From NCBI GenBank assembly GCA_036897625.1, contig JAYMTA010000259.1, positions 1 through 33,051 on the forward strand: 33,051 bases of DNA, in the 5' to 3' direction. Source of the DNA: Pelargonium cotyledonis. Its lineage: Eukaryota; Streptophyta; Magnoliopsida; Geraniales; Geraniaceae. Positions within the stretch are counted from its first letter, which is position 1, and the number at the start of each line of letters is the position of its first letter. Both the position numbers and the translations under genes were made by a program. This document shows, in pieces, positions 20,301-30,690 of the stretch. The notes below the pieces were generated by a model. That model did not search any database. It was not told where the DNA came from and saw only the letters and a list, made by a program, of their open reading frames with translations.

Positions 20301-23300
20301 TCATTTAAATCAGCCAACTTTTTCTTCAAATGTAAGTCTAATATCCTCTCCTACTGGAGGTAATGATGCTTGCAGTCAGTTTTTCTTGAAAATAAATTGA
20401 AATTCATACTCCAAGGATTGTAGTCACCTTTAGTTACTTTCTGTCAATACTTACTAACTGAAAGAATTAATGTATGATCTGCGTGGCCTCACTCTTCAAT
20501 CACTCGTTCCTCTGTTGAAAGTGTTCTTACACTAACAGAATTCATAGAACAATATTTATTTCCTTGTCAGATCATATGATTGATGGGTGGTGAGTGTTGC
20601 ATGCTGTGGATTATATGCGTTTTAGCCTTTTGGGATATATTACCATGGTCTCTTGCTCACCTTTATTAGCTTTTGAACAGGAATTACACAATCCATGATG
20701 TGCCGCCCCATTTTGCTGTTAATAGAGCTGAGACAAACGCAACACGATATAGTGAAGAACCTTCCAGTAAACAAGTCACATTTTGTGACCCTGTCAGCAA
20801 CAGTGAGACAGATGATCCAGATGCAGAGGGACATCAGAATGACAGAGAACCAGCGAATTGGGGTTCTACAAATTCTCCCTATGCAACAGCCCTTGATGAT
20901 CCTACTTCCTCGTATTCTTATTTGACTCCTGTTCCTGAAGATCCTTCTTCTTCTTTTTCTGAAGGTATTAATCCATTCATCTCACTTGAAATTATTTCTT
21001 ATTCTGCTGTTATGGTGATATCAGACATGATGGAGTTTTAAATATGCAGCTGCAGATGATGATCCATTGCCAGCTATTGATGGCCTTCAAATTTCAGGTG
21101 AAGCTTTTCCTGGACGGGAACTCCAGGCACAAGGATATTCTACTAATGGGACAAGAAGTTGTAATTTTGAGGTGTATTTTCCAGATCCAAAAGTTCTTCA
21201 TGTTATTCCATATGCTATTATTTATATTTGAAAGTTTTCAAGTACACCTTAAATTGATAAAATCGGAGGATTTTAATGTTTAATGTTTGTTTCACTCAAT
21301 TTTGTCTTGGTTTTGTGCACTTTCAGTGGGTACGGCATTTAGAAGATGGATCTGTCAACTACATTGAAGGTACTAGTTTTTTCTTTTCTTTTCTTTTTGG
21401 TTCTATTTAATATCTTTTCTCCACATCTTCTCATAGGGATCTTTGTGACAGGAGCTAAACAACCAAACTATCTTATCACTGCTGATGATGTTGATACATA
21501 CCTTGCTATTGAAGTTCAGCCTTTAGATAACAGAAAACGCAAGGTATTTTTCTAGTGAAGTGCAGTTAGTGCATTTATGTATTAAGGATCTCTAAGAAGC
21601 AAGTATACATGTTGACTTGGGAGAAGACAAATAAATAGTTTCAACTTGGATACATTGTATGACTTCTGACTTTTGGTAGCTGGGACAAATAGCATGCACT
21701 GGTACTAGGAGCAGGATGAACCTTTCGATAGATCTTAGTAAGATAGTGCAAACTATGAAGCACATTTGTAGTTCTTATTATAAAATCTCACATTTTAATT
21801 TAACATATAATTTTATCATAAGATAATGTGAAACATTAATTTTGTTTAATTTAATGTTAATTAATAAAAAAATCTAATTATATATAATATGTTGCATATA
21901 AGAATACTTTTATTTAAAAAATAGCGCAGCAGAACGTATCATGTCAGATGTTTGTAAAATGACAAATCGCTTCGCGAGTCATGTTGTGTGTCGGTTTCGG
22001 TGCAACATAGTCTTATAGTGTATATTACACAATGCAAAGTGCGAACTGAATTTACACGAATGATAGCAAGCAACTATATAATCTAAATTAGATGGTGTAT
22101 TCATTTGAAGTTAATCTCAAAATTTGTGTTTCTCTCCTGAAAAATGTATACAGAAAACTAAATATGTTCACGCCTGCAAATTTCTTTTGTAGCTATATTT
22201 CTATTTCATAATAATTTTTTATTTATTGAGAATCTGTTTCTATGATTATAGGGAGAGCTTGTAAAGGTCTTCGCAAATGAGCACAGAAAAATCACTTGTG
22301 GTACGTGAATATGCTATTCCTGGTCTGATTTATGATTTTGGTTGTACATGCATAAATAAAAATTTCAGTAGATGTTACAAATTTCTCCATTATCTTCTTT
22401 ACAGATCCTGAAATGCAGAACCACGTAGAGAAGACACTTTATAGTGGTCATGCTTCATATAGAGTTTCCTTGATGGTATGACTTTTAGAAAATCTATATT
22501 TTGCATCTTTTTTTTTTTCTTTCCCCTTTTTTTTTGGTTATCAAGTTCTCACCAAAAGTACATTCTTCAACTACAGCTTCTGGAGGTTTCTTAGCTCTTT
22601 TCATGTCTGCATTGTGTTTTTATAGATTGGATATCCTGATTTGTGGGAACCAGCAACTTTGACTGTTAAGAAGGATGGATACAGTATCAAGCGTAGTGGA
22701 CCTAGTGGTGTTGTAGCCAATGAGAAGCTTTCACCAAACACAAATGTATAATTCTTTACTCTCAACTCTCAATCTTTCTTATTTTGGCAATTTGGTTAAC
22801 ATTATTATGCATTTTAAGAACTGGTTCACTTTAATAATATAATTGCTGATAAAAGTTCTAATATGATAGCATTAAACAATTATGTATTTTTGACTTAGTG
22901 CTCTAAAGAAGGTCTGTCAAATTTATTACATAGCTAGTTTGAATATGATTTATTGTTGGGGGAGAGTTAAAGAATGCGACTTTCCCCTCTTGATCTTGCT
23001 CATGAGAGTTTTAAAAAGTTGACTCTTCCTTGATAGCCACATTTGCTCATTTCCAAAGAGATGTGACAAGCTTAGAAGCATGGACGTTCAAAAATTTGTG
23101 TCCTGGGGAATGACTTGTTGGCCACAAAAGGCACATGTTTTGTGTTGTTTTTAGAAATAATCAAATCAATATAGTAATGACGGATGATAAAGTTCAAGTA
23201 ACATGCAATGAGGCACTTGGATAGTGTGTGTGCGCGTTTATATGTATAATTAAGTGCTTGGGAGTAACTACTACTGATCCAGTCTTTACTTGGCACATTG

Positions 23301-23995
23301 AATTTAGAATATCAAGTCATTTAGAACTCAATCCGGGATAAAATTTACTCTTCTGACTTATCTAATGATACAAGATCCCAAACAAAGATGGAAGACATTT
23401 GTCTTGGTAGCTACTAACACTGGATATTGCTAACATCATTTGCCAACCATATTTTATATTAACTTTTACAACATTATCTAACTTTAATTTCTTCTTTTAG
23501 GTGACAATTCCATATGGACATGCCACAGAATTTTCTGTAATTAATTCTTCAGGTGTTGAGCATCTTCTGCGAGCAGACTCCAACTTAAATGATATTAGCT
23601 GGTAACATCCAAATACGTTTTTCCCCTTGTGTTTTAGAATATTGCAATCAATGGAAGATAAGATTATGAATGTTTCTCATGCACAAATAGAATTTGATGT
23701 AGCCTCCCCTTAGATTTACTAAACTATTTGAAGTGCATGATTTCTTGGATATGCTGCTGAAGTGAGTTATATTTATAGTTTGTTTATGGGTTTATCCTTT
23801 TTTCCTTGGTGCAGTTCAAGAGATACCATTGTTCTCACATTGAGATTATTTATCATAAGGGTATAGCTTCTCACTCCCGGATGACTATTCTCATATAATT
23901 TGAATTGCGGGCTGTTTATATTTATATCGATGCAATGCATGCAGGCTGGTGAGAAGAGAAAAGGAAAGAAAAGAGGCTTATTTTTTAACAAATGA
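8341..23995 (+). CDS. Coiled-coil protein with C-terminal AIR9 A9-type Ig-like domain (773 aa, 21 exons)
   Basis: Coding exons: 8341-8484, 11501-11563, 15363-15703, 15809-15908, 15991-16068, 16143-16202, 16300-16404, 16557-16667, 19272-19313, 19553-19666, 19743-19927, 20681-20964, 21050-21171, 21327-21369, 21452-21543, 22252-22300, 22405-22475, 22626-22745, 23501-23601, 23815-23860, 23945-23995. Every junction is GT/AG and the phases join without a stop, ending in TGA. The protein starts MENGYDAKLEDRLTGLAI. Residues 49-69 and about 217-348 are heptad-rich coiled coil (for example EEVLQLRKHLSEY). Residues 70-216 and 349-545 are Ser/Pro/Asn-rich linkers. Residues about 555-668 match the AIR9 A9 Ig-like pattern (LQISGEAFPGREL, FEWVRHLEDGS, GAKQPNYLITADDV). 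Residues 669-757 are beta-rich. The tail GEKRKGKKRG is basic and could be a nuclear or membrane-binding signal. There is no signal peptide or membrane segment. Known: A9 repeats occur in AIR9, a microtubule-associated plant protein. Inferred: a cytoskeletal or scaffold role; the function is not established here. An upstream in-frame TTG at 8326 was not used because the ATG at 8341 has better context. Confidence 0.93.
10002..10140. repeat. Diverged direct repeat C, copy 1 (AGTCCCACATTG motif)
   Basis: CAGAAGTCCCACATTGAAAA, then ATGATGAAAGCAATTAGCTG and GGGAAGCCCAAGTCTTTATG, align in order with 11208-11345. AGTCCCACATTG is a motif often seen in plant retroelement-derived repeats. No target-site duplication was found. 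Confidence 0.55.
10184..10405. repeat. 106-bp tandem duplication in intron 1
   Basis: GTGTTCCCTCTCCCCGATGT starts unit 1 at 10184, and GTGTTGCCTCTCCCCGAGGT starts unit 2 at 10290. Both run through TCTAGTCCACATGTAGAAGT, GCTTACGCAACGAATTC and GATTTGC. Unit 2 has an extra ~10 bp from local doubling of GCTTACG. Confidence 0.9.
11208..11345. repeat. Diverged direct repeat C, copy 2
   Basis: CAGAAGTCCAGCACTGGAAG, then TTGATGAAAACAATAAG and GGGAAGACCAAGTCTTTGTG, correspond to copy 1 about 1.2 kb upstream. The pair could be ends of a small terminal-repeat retroelement or an old duplication. Confidence 0.55.
12180..12395 (+). mobile_element. L1-type LINE 3' tail fragment, plus orientation
   Basis: Features in order are GGCCTCACCTTTTAGTTTTG, GGAAGGTTTAAGGTTTGAGT, GCTCTCATTGCTCCTGG and TTTCATTGAATAGAATGAAG, ending with an A-rich GTTTATGAAAAAG. 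TCATTGAATRRAATGAAGTTT is typical of plant L1 3' UTR ends. The same blocks appear reverse-complemented at 12765-12965, so this is an independent insertion of the same or a closely related family. Confidence 0.6.
12765..13800 (-). mobile_element. Degraded L1-type LINE 3' region (RNase H fragment), minus orientation
   Basis: Read on the minus strand, about 13215-12985 gives broken frames resembling a LINE RNase H domain: FAELRVILKALESFG, then KLVVESDWKLV, then SWVNKSQVQW and NSTANHLTNN (compare AELRAI, ESD, WV and N..AD.LA). Toward the left follow the 3' UTR blocks shared with 12180-12395, ending at TTCATTGAATACAATGAAG (about 12765-12785). It carries multiple stops and frameshifts and is certainly inactive. 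The right boundary is uncertain; it may extend to about 14050. Confidence 0.55.
14622..14790. repeat. 84-85-bp tandem duplication in intron 2
   Basis: GTAAGCAATGCACAAGGGAA at 14622 and GTAAGCACTATGCACAGGGG at 14706 begin two units. They share AAATATTGT(A/T)GAGTAC and GATGATTTTTGATA or CATGATTTTTGATA. A third unit begins with GTAAACATTACTG at 14791 and fades out. Confidence 0.85.
18018..18051. repeat. TA/TG microsatellite in intron 8
   Basis: A TATATATGTATATGTATGTG tract followed by GT repeats. Confidence 0.8.
18327..18422. repeat. Short direct repeat CAGAACCCTAA(A/T)CTTGCTTCC
   Basis: Two copies about 64 bp apart within intron 8. Each is followed by a TTGAACCTAAATC or TTTAAATCTG segment. 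It is an imperfect tandem duplication of roughly 64 bp. Confidence 0.65.
20272..20331 (+). other. Possible cryptic or alternative 60-nt exon inside intron 11
   Basis: A pyrimidine-rich acceptor (TTCTTTTGTAG, ending 20271) and a consensus donor (AAT|GTAAGT at 20332) bracket exactly 60 nt. The phase-0 frame is open and protein-like (FSENNSPIFVHLNQPTFSSN). Exon 11 ends with two spare bases, however, so inclusion would read another frame and hit TAA at 20306-20308. It therefore is not in the main model. It is either a poison exon, a decayed former exon, or chance. Confidence 0.3.
21050..22475 (+). other. Exon group encoding the AIR9 A9-type Ig-like domain
   Basis: Five exons (21050-21171, 21327-21369, 21452-21543, 22252-22300, 22405-22475) encode residues 543-668. 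Family-like marks are ISGEAFPG followed by a Gly-Tyr-Ser turn, F-E-W-V-R, an Ile-Glu-Gly-Ala turn, and Tyr-Leu-Ile-Thr-Ala-Asp-Asp-Val, then Leu-Ala-Ile-Glu-Val. This order (strand B to E of the Ig-like fold) matches single A9 repeats of AIR9, which has many in tandem, whereas this protein has one clear copy. The assignment comes from motif recognition, not a profile search. Confidence 0.65.
21544..22251 (+). other. Intron 15 (708 bp)
   Basis: AT-rich, with donor AAG|GTATTT and acceptor TGATTATAG|GGA. No element or ORF of note is visible. Confidence 0.8.
22746..23500 (+). other. Intron 18 (755 bp)
   Basis: AT-rich, with donor AAT|GTATAA and acceptor TTCTTTTAG|GTG. Nothing else is recognised in it. 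A chance minus-strand ORF of 74 codons (23072-23296) has no recognisable features. Confidence 0.8.
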
Positions 23996-24390
23996 GGTAG
24001 AGGTACACTACACATTATTATATTCTTCTTCATACTCAACAAAATCAAAATGTAAAGTGAAGCTTATTATGTACCTACCCAGGTTCTGCTGTTGTGACCG
24101 TTGAGATAATATGATTATTGCCTTCCTTGTATGCTATTACAGAACAGATGATTTTGGAGTCAGTTTTGGTTGCTTCTTGCAATTTCTTATCAATACCCAA
24201 TATATATATGGTGCAAGTAAAATTGTAATCAAAACCCAATTCTGAGACAAGAGTAGAACAATTTCTTTTGTTTGCTATATTTTCCAGATTTTGCTATACA
24301 TGGTGTCGTCTACTTTTGTGGTTAGTATTTAATTGTCAAACAACCCCACATGTCACCTCGTGTTCGCTCACTCGTTGTTTAGTAGTTTGC
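23996..24390 (+). other. 3' UTR and downstream flank of the gene
   Basis: AT-rich sequence after the TGA. A GTAGAGG right after the stop and a CTATTACAG at 24134-24142 could delimit a 3' UTR intron, but this is weak. Plant polyadenylation signals are diffuse. The TATATATATGG near 24202 could be a far-upstream element, and an exact cleavage site cannot be assigned. Confidence 0.5.
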
Positions 24391-24406
24391 ACCCTTACCC
24401 AACATT
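24391..24406. repeat. Left 16-bp target-site duplication of the L1 element
   Basis: ACCCTTACCCAACATT is identical to 31082-31097. It is followed at once by a T run, which is the element's A-tail on the minus strand. Confidence 0.95.
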
Positions 24407-24537
24407 TTTTTTTGATAACCACCGGATATATTGAGTAAAACATTTAGCATACATTGTCCAAATTTTTGAATTAACGTGCTGACCTAAGTTTGCTAAAATA
24501 TTACCAACTTCTTCTCCTTGTCCAAGCATTCATATCT

Positions 24538-27500
24538 TCAAAACGCAGCTTGACAAATATCTCTGCAGACAGATAGTGAGTCACATAAGATGCCACAAAA
24601 GGATATATTACTATAAAAGAGAAATTTCAAAGTTGAGAAAATTGCTAGAAGCTCCGCATGATAAGGGTTCGCTGCCATGACTGGAGCACAAAGCTTGGCC
24701 ACCAACAAACCCTCCAAACTGTATAGCTCCCAACAAATGTCACTCTTGTCATTTGCATAAGTCCCGTCACAACAGATAATAATGGGTGTATTCAAAGGAA
24801 CAAGCTCTTGAAAAGAATCCACACGGGGAGGCCGAACAGGATTTCTGGACTATCCCTCGTTTTCCATTCTTTTACCAATAGCCTTCTAAATCTGGGAGAA
24901 TAGAGCTAATGAAGCTTCAAAGGTCTGATTCCAGCCTATGATAGCATTTTCAATCAAAACTTTGTTCCTGGATTTTCAAACTTCAAATGCACAAGCAATA
25001 AAGGTAGCCAGATTGTTCCAAGAGTTTGGATTGTCCATCTGGTTGACCCAAAAACAAGCTCTAAAAATCTCCAGAAAATACCTGATATTAGCGCTTCTTA
25101 TAGTCAAGGAGACGGCAAACCATACCTTTTCCGTGTCTTTACAATTGAAAAGCATATGGGCCACAAATTCAGGCTCTTTGTGGCAAATTTGCATTGATTA
25201 GAGTCCCAATGACCTCTTCTAAACATTTTAGTGCCAACTGGTAATGCACCTGAGAGGCATTTCCAGGCAAACACTTTGAATTTCTCAGGAATTGGAGCAT
25301 GCCAGAGCTTCTTCCAAATCCTATCAATAGAACCTTAGCTGGCCACTGCTGGAGAAGGTGATCATAAGAGAGAGATTAATTAGGCTAAAGTAATATCCAG
25401 ACTTGACGGAAAAGGAACCCGATTTTGTGCCTAACCAAAGAAGTTTATCATTACTTTGACTCCAATGAAGGATGGGGCAAGAAAGGATTTGATCTGAGAT
25501 ATGCTCTGGGAAGCAAGATTTAACTTTAGATTCATCTCAACATCTATAGTCCACAATCATAAGATCTTTCACTTTAGAAGAGATATCCAGATTAGAAGCA
25601 GAGTCCCACTGATTTATATTCTGACCAAGCCACTTATCTTTGAAAATCTCAATAGATGCTCAATTTTCAGCCGCCCATTTTGCATGAGACAGAACTAGGT
25701 TCTTACCATCACAAAGACTTTTCCAAATGCAGGAGGCAGAAGAATTCGGGGAAGGAGCTTTCCACAATGGATCTTTGGAACAATATTTTTTTGAAAGGAC
25801 TTTGAATAGGAAAGAAGAGGGTCATTTGCAATTCTTTAGAACTGACTGGCCAGAAAACTGATGTTGAAACAATCCATATCTCTCAGGCCAAGGCCCTCTT
25901 CACCTTTTGGCTTTCTAAGCACATCCTTGGAGACCCAATGTATTTTCTTTTTGTTGGGATCATTTCCCCACCAGAAACGAACAATATATCCCAAGAGCCA
26001 ATTAGTGAAATACTTGGGAAGCTTGTACAAAATCATAATAAATAAAGGGAGAGAATTGAGAGTGGACTTGATAAGAGTTAGCCTGCCAGCCTTGGATAGA
26101 GTGGCTGCTTTCCAGGATGGGAGAGTGGCTTCAATCTTGTTTTTCAAATGATTATGGAGGTCTCTCCTAGACATAGCTCCCAAAAAAGGAATTCCAAGAT
26201 ATTTCCCAGGTCGAGAGGTGACTCTCATAGGGAGGATTCCTCTGAAGACCCTTGTTAACTGCCTGGGGATGTTGGGATTGAAAAACCATTATGACTTCAC
26301 CAGGTTGATACTTTGGCCCGATGCAGACTCATAATCCTTTAGGAGGGTGTTGAGGATCTCACAAGATGACAAGGTCGGTCTAAAGAAAATGAATAGGACA
26401 TCTGCGAACAGGAGATGATTAAAGGAAGGACCACCTCTAGAGAGAGAAAGGCCAGAGATACTTGAGTTAGTCATAGTTTCCTGAAGACTTCTCGAGAGAG
26501 TCTCCGCGCAAAGAAGAAAAAGATAAAGCGAAAGGGGGTCTCCTTTCCTTAGACCCTGACTAGGAGAAAACCAACTGGTCATAGAGCCATTGACCATAAC
26601 ACTGAAGGAGACAGTCGAAATACACTGGTAAATCAGATGGATCCACTTATCAGAAAAACCTTGAGCCCTCATAACATCGAGTAAAAATCCCATTGCAAAG
26701 GCTGTACCGACATCCATTTTGAGACCCGCTTTGAATGCTCTACCTTTGGACCTTTTTTTTTTAATAATGTGAAGGGCTTCGTTGGCTAGAATGATGTTAT
26801 CTTGGGTTCTTCTTCCTGGGACAAATCCATTCTGAAAGGGAGAGATAAGAGATCCCATGACACACTTAAGTCTATTGGCTAAGACTTTAGCTATAATCTT
26901 GTACAGGACATTGCAAAGGCTGATGGGTCTATAGTATGAAGTTTTAGCAGGGTGATCCAATTTAGGAATGAGAGCAATCAAGGTTTTATTAACGACCTTA
27001 AGCATGCTGCCTCCATTAAGGAAGGAGAGAACAACGTTTGAGACATCATGCCCGACAATCGTCCAAATTTTTTGATAAAAGGTCGGGAAACCATCTGGGC
27101 CCGGAGCCTTAGGACTACTCAATTCAAAGACTGCTTTTAACCTCATCTGCCGATAATGGGGAGTCCAAAAAATCCACTTGAGGTTGGGATAGCTTCCTCG
27201 AAATGATGAAGATAAGGTGGTTGGAAGAGGTTGTTCTAGATGGGGAATCTGGTGCGGGGGAGAAAATGTTTCAAAAGTGAGTAACAAATTCAGTATAGAT
27301 TTCCTCATGAGAGCCAATAACCATTGGGGTTTAGGATGACTCTAATCCTATTTCTAGCTAATCCACGACATGCTATCATATGGAAATAGCGGGTATTCCA
27401 ATCTCCCAAATTCAAAAATCTAATTTTAGATATCTGACGCCAAATATCCTCCTCTTTATCAAGGATTTGGTCAAGGTTAGCTTGAAGAGTAAGGGATTTG

Positions 27501-28470
27501 TTGATAGCAGAAGAATATGAGGGATCAACACTTAAGGTCAACTAGGTATCTTTGAGCTCATCTAACAGGGCCTTTTTCTGAGATTTGAAATCACCAAAAG
27601 CATTGAACTTCCACCTAGATAAGTTATGAGCAGTAACAACTAGTTTATCTTGGATAAGAAATAAGGGAGATCCGAGGGAAAAAGTTTCCCAACTGTCCTT
27701 TATAATTTGGTTACAGTCTTGATGGGATGCCCAAAAAATTTCAAACTTAAACTGGCGACGAAATTTAGGGGAGGGAGACAGGTCAAGGAAAATAGGGTCA
27801 TGCTCAGAGACTGCTATAGAGAGGGAAATCAAGGCTAGAAGGGAAAAGCCGCACACCAACTCTCATTGGTAAAGCCTCTGTCCAGAATCTCAAAAACGAC
27901 ATCCTCATTAGAGCGTTTATTAGTCCATGTGAATTTTGGGCCAGACTTATGTAGCTCCATCAGATTAAGGGAATTGAGGAAAGACTTAAAGGAAGACGCT
28001 CCCGGGAGGATAGAGGCATTTAGACCAAATTTATAACCAGGGGGAAGAACTTGATTGAAATCACTTAGAAGACACAAGGGCTTATACAAGAGGGCAATTT
28101 TGGAGTGTATGGTCCTCTAAACCTCTTCTCTTGTACTAGTCATAGGATGTCCATAAACACCACCGAAGCACCAAGATAGTCACGAAGGAATAATAACCGA
28201 GAAAAGGGCCAAATGGTTGTCAATAGAGATGGGAGAGAAGGAAATTATGAACCGACAACCAATCCATAAACCCTCCGACTAATTTACACTATCAACCCCC
28301 CAAGAGTTTACCAAGTTAAGGGAAGTAAGTTTAATATTCACAAAATCTACCACCATCTTAGTTTCACATAAAAAGATGACGTCCGGATTAATCTGCCTGA
28401 CCATGTCTTTAAGATGACGAACATGTAGGGGTAGACCCAGACCCCTACAGTTCCAACATAGGAAAATCAT
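24538..28470 (-). pseudogene. L1 ORF2 pseudogene: endonuclease, reverse transcriptase, RNase H
   Basis: The start MIFLCWNCRGLGLPLHVRHL at 28470 is the classic plant L1 ORF2 N-terminus, with NPDVIFLCETKM carrying the endonuclease Glu. The frame stops at 28279. The endonuclease resumes at 28089-27835 with SDFN (usually GDFN) and FTWTNKR...LDRGF, then shifts frame to 27859-27542 (SEHDPI, usually SDHSPI). The reverse transcriptase spans 27317-26289: PKAPGPDGFP, YYRPISLCNVLYKIIAKVLANR, FVPGRRTQDNI, GLRKGDPLSLYLF. The catalytic box reads LLFADVLF, one Asp short of FADD (26397-26408), and the block after KMDV lacks the usual aromatic-D-x-V-E-W. The thumb region follows at 26228-25836 (YLGIPFLGAMSR), a zf-RVT-like segment near 25194-24976, and RNase H at 24822-24538 with DGT, AELLAI and CDS carrying its acidic residues. 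It is not functional. Confidence 0.93.
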
Positions 28471-28487
28471 TTGTCTTGTGGAGGCTG

Positions 28488-30690
28488 TTACGGGACAACC
28501 TCCACTGAACCTTTAGAGATGTAGACATAGTTAATATCCAGAGAATACAATTCATCAACAAAACGGGCAGAATGCAACAATAATTTGTGTCTAATGGCAA
28601 CAGTTTTAGCAGGATCACCATAAATCATAAAATCATGCTCTTCATATAAATTATAAACAGAAATAGGTACCTCAGAGGAGCCTAATCCAGAATCGGTATC
28701 ATCAATCTTTCTCTTCTTTTCTAGAGGACATTCACCAAACTCCGAGACTGCACGTTTCAACTTTACTTCTGGTTGAGATTCAATGTCTTCTCCAAGTTTT
28801 TTCCATGTCGGGAAGGAGGGTTCTGATTCAAATCACAAAGCTATTTTCGTCACTATCTCCCATTTGATATCCTTTTCCATGTAAAGCTTCCATTCTGTAG
28901 CTTGAGATTCTAGCGGTCCTGTCAACCTGTTTATGGAGTGGTTAATCAGTTTTCTAGGCCTGGGTCCTGGGGCTGATCTTTTCGTTCTGACAAAAGGCCC
29001 AAAATGATGGAGGAGAGGGTCAAAATATTGAGATGGGGGGCTGCAAGCTCTCTGGTTTTTGGGTGGGAGTTTGTTGTCTTCAGAATCAGAGAGGTCTGGG
29101 GTAGCAAGAATCCATGGCGTGATAGGAGCTTCATGCCTAGCGACCATTGGAATGGAGGAGGAGCCTTCACCAAGACCATCGAACACGAAATTACAGAGGG
29201 GCAGGTCATTAGAGAAGGTGGAGTTCGATCTACATCTGAGCCTAGGAGCCTTCTCATCCACCGCCACCTCTTTTCCTTTTTTAATGCGAACCTTTTCTTC
29301 CCAGAGGACTGGAGAAGATTTTCCTCCAGACCATCTTTGCTAACAAAAATTTGGGTTTGGGAGGGTTCTTCGACATCAACCAGAGGGCTTGGGAGCAGGG
29401 AGATTGGATTGGGGTATATTTAGGTCAGGAAAAGTGGGCCCCACCCCAGGTCTTCCCAGATATTCAAATCCATATCCACAAATCAGAGATATTTGATTCC
29501 ACGTGTCCTATTGCTATTCAAATATACCGACTCATCTGGATAAGGTCCACCATTTCCAAAATCAGGGAAACCACTCACAAGAATGCCGCGTAGAATCAGC
29601 AGGGCATAAGGGGGCGAAAGCGTGGCTGCCACGTGCCGAGCTATCCACACCAACCGAAGCTTCTAGAAACTGGAAAGTCTGGTTGTGGACACCCAGCTCT
29701 CCCCAAGATCGCCAGAAAGTTGATGAGGGGGGCTGGAGGAGATGATATCTTCCAAAAAATTAATAGAGTCAAAGTTGGTAGGGCTGGAGTCAGTTGAGTT
29801 TCCGGAACTAGAGCCCACTGGGATTGCATGCAGCTCGTCTGTGGCTGCCATCTACATGTCAATCTCATCAAACAGAAGTGAGGATCCTTCAGCGTCTAGG
29901 GGTATAGAAAGGATGGTAGGGTTACGGTTGGCTCTGGAATTTCTGAAGGCTAGCATAGCACGAGAAAAAATCGGCAAGTTTGGCTCATAAATGATATTTG
30001 GATGATCTTCGCTAGCCATCAGGAGCTCCATTCGACGATCGAGCCTCTCTTGGGCTGCATGGATGGAAGTGACACAGTTACGCGCAGAGTGGCCCACCAT
30101 ACCGCATCTGAAGCATATCTTGAAAACCCGTTCATACTTGAACTGCACCCAAGTTCGAGAAGATGGGCCAGTCTGGATGAAAAAACAAGGGAGGAGAGGC
30201 TCTTCTAGATTCAACTAGATTTTGAATCGTAGATAGCTCCAACGGCCTTGGCGAGAGTCATCTCAATCAATAGAAGCTAGATGACCAACAAAACTAGCTA
30301 GGTAGTCTGCAAGGTCATGATGAGCTAGGGTACAAGGAACCCCATGCATCTGGACCCATAGAGGAGAGAGAGAGAGGTGGCCTAAGCTCAAGAGGAGATT
30401 CATGTAGATGGAGAGGACTGGCAATGAGCAAAACACTGGTAACAAACCATTGACCTTCCTCCAAAATATGGTTGGCATCCACAACACTCGAGAATAAGAT
30501 TAGGAATCTACGATCACTAATACTTTGAACAGAGAAAGGACCGAGAAACCTCCAAAGGCTATGCAAAGCCTCATCGAGGAAGGCTCTAGAAAAAATTCTT
30601 CTGGAGGGAGAGGTGGTTTGAGACAAATATATGTGGAGGGCAAGAGATTTCCCAACCCTTTCTAGCAATGAAAGGAACAGGAGGATTCAT
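28488..30690 (-). pseudogene. L1 ORF1 pseudogene: DUF4283 and CCHC zinc knuckle
   Basis: A plausible original start is ATGAATCCTCCTGTTCCTTT at 30690, just after the 5' UTR. The frame shifts soon after. DUF4283-like sequence follows at 30668-30315 (FLDEALHSLWRFLGPF, RRFLILFSSVVDANHILEEG), then continues in another frame at 30487-30263 (PLWVQMHGVP). A stop precedes 30214-29852, which holds the CCHC knuckle CFRCGMVGHSARNC (C-x2-C-x4-H-x4-C). The variable C-terminal part is split over frames at 29267-28833 and 28760-28488. Such ORF1 proteins bind element RNA and chaperone it. The end at 28488 lies 17 bases before ORF2, the tight spacing usual for plant L1. Confidence 0.88.

Noticed and set aside
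29004..29593. Plus-strand ORFs of 80-139 codons
   Set aside because: They are antisense shadows of the L1 ORF1 C-terminal region and show no family features of their own.
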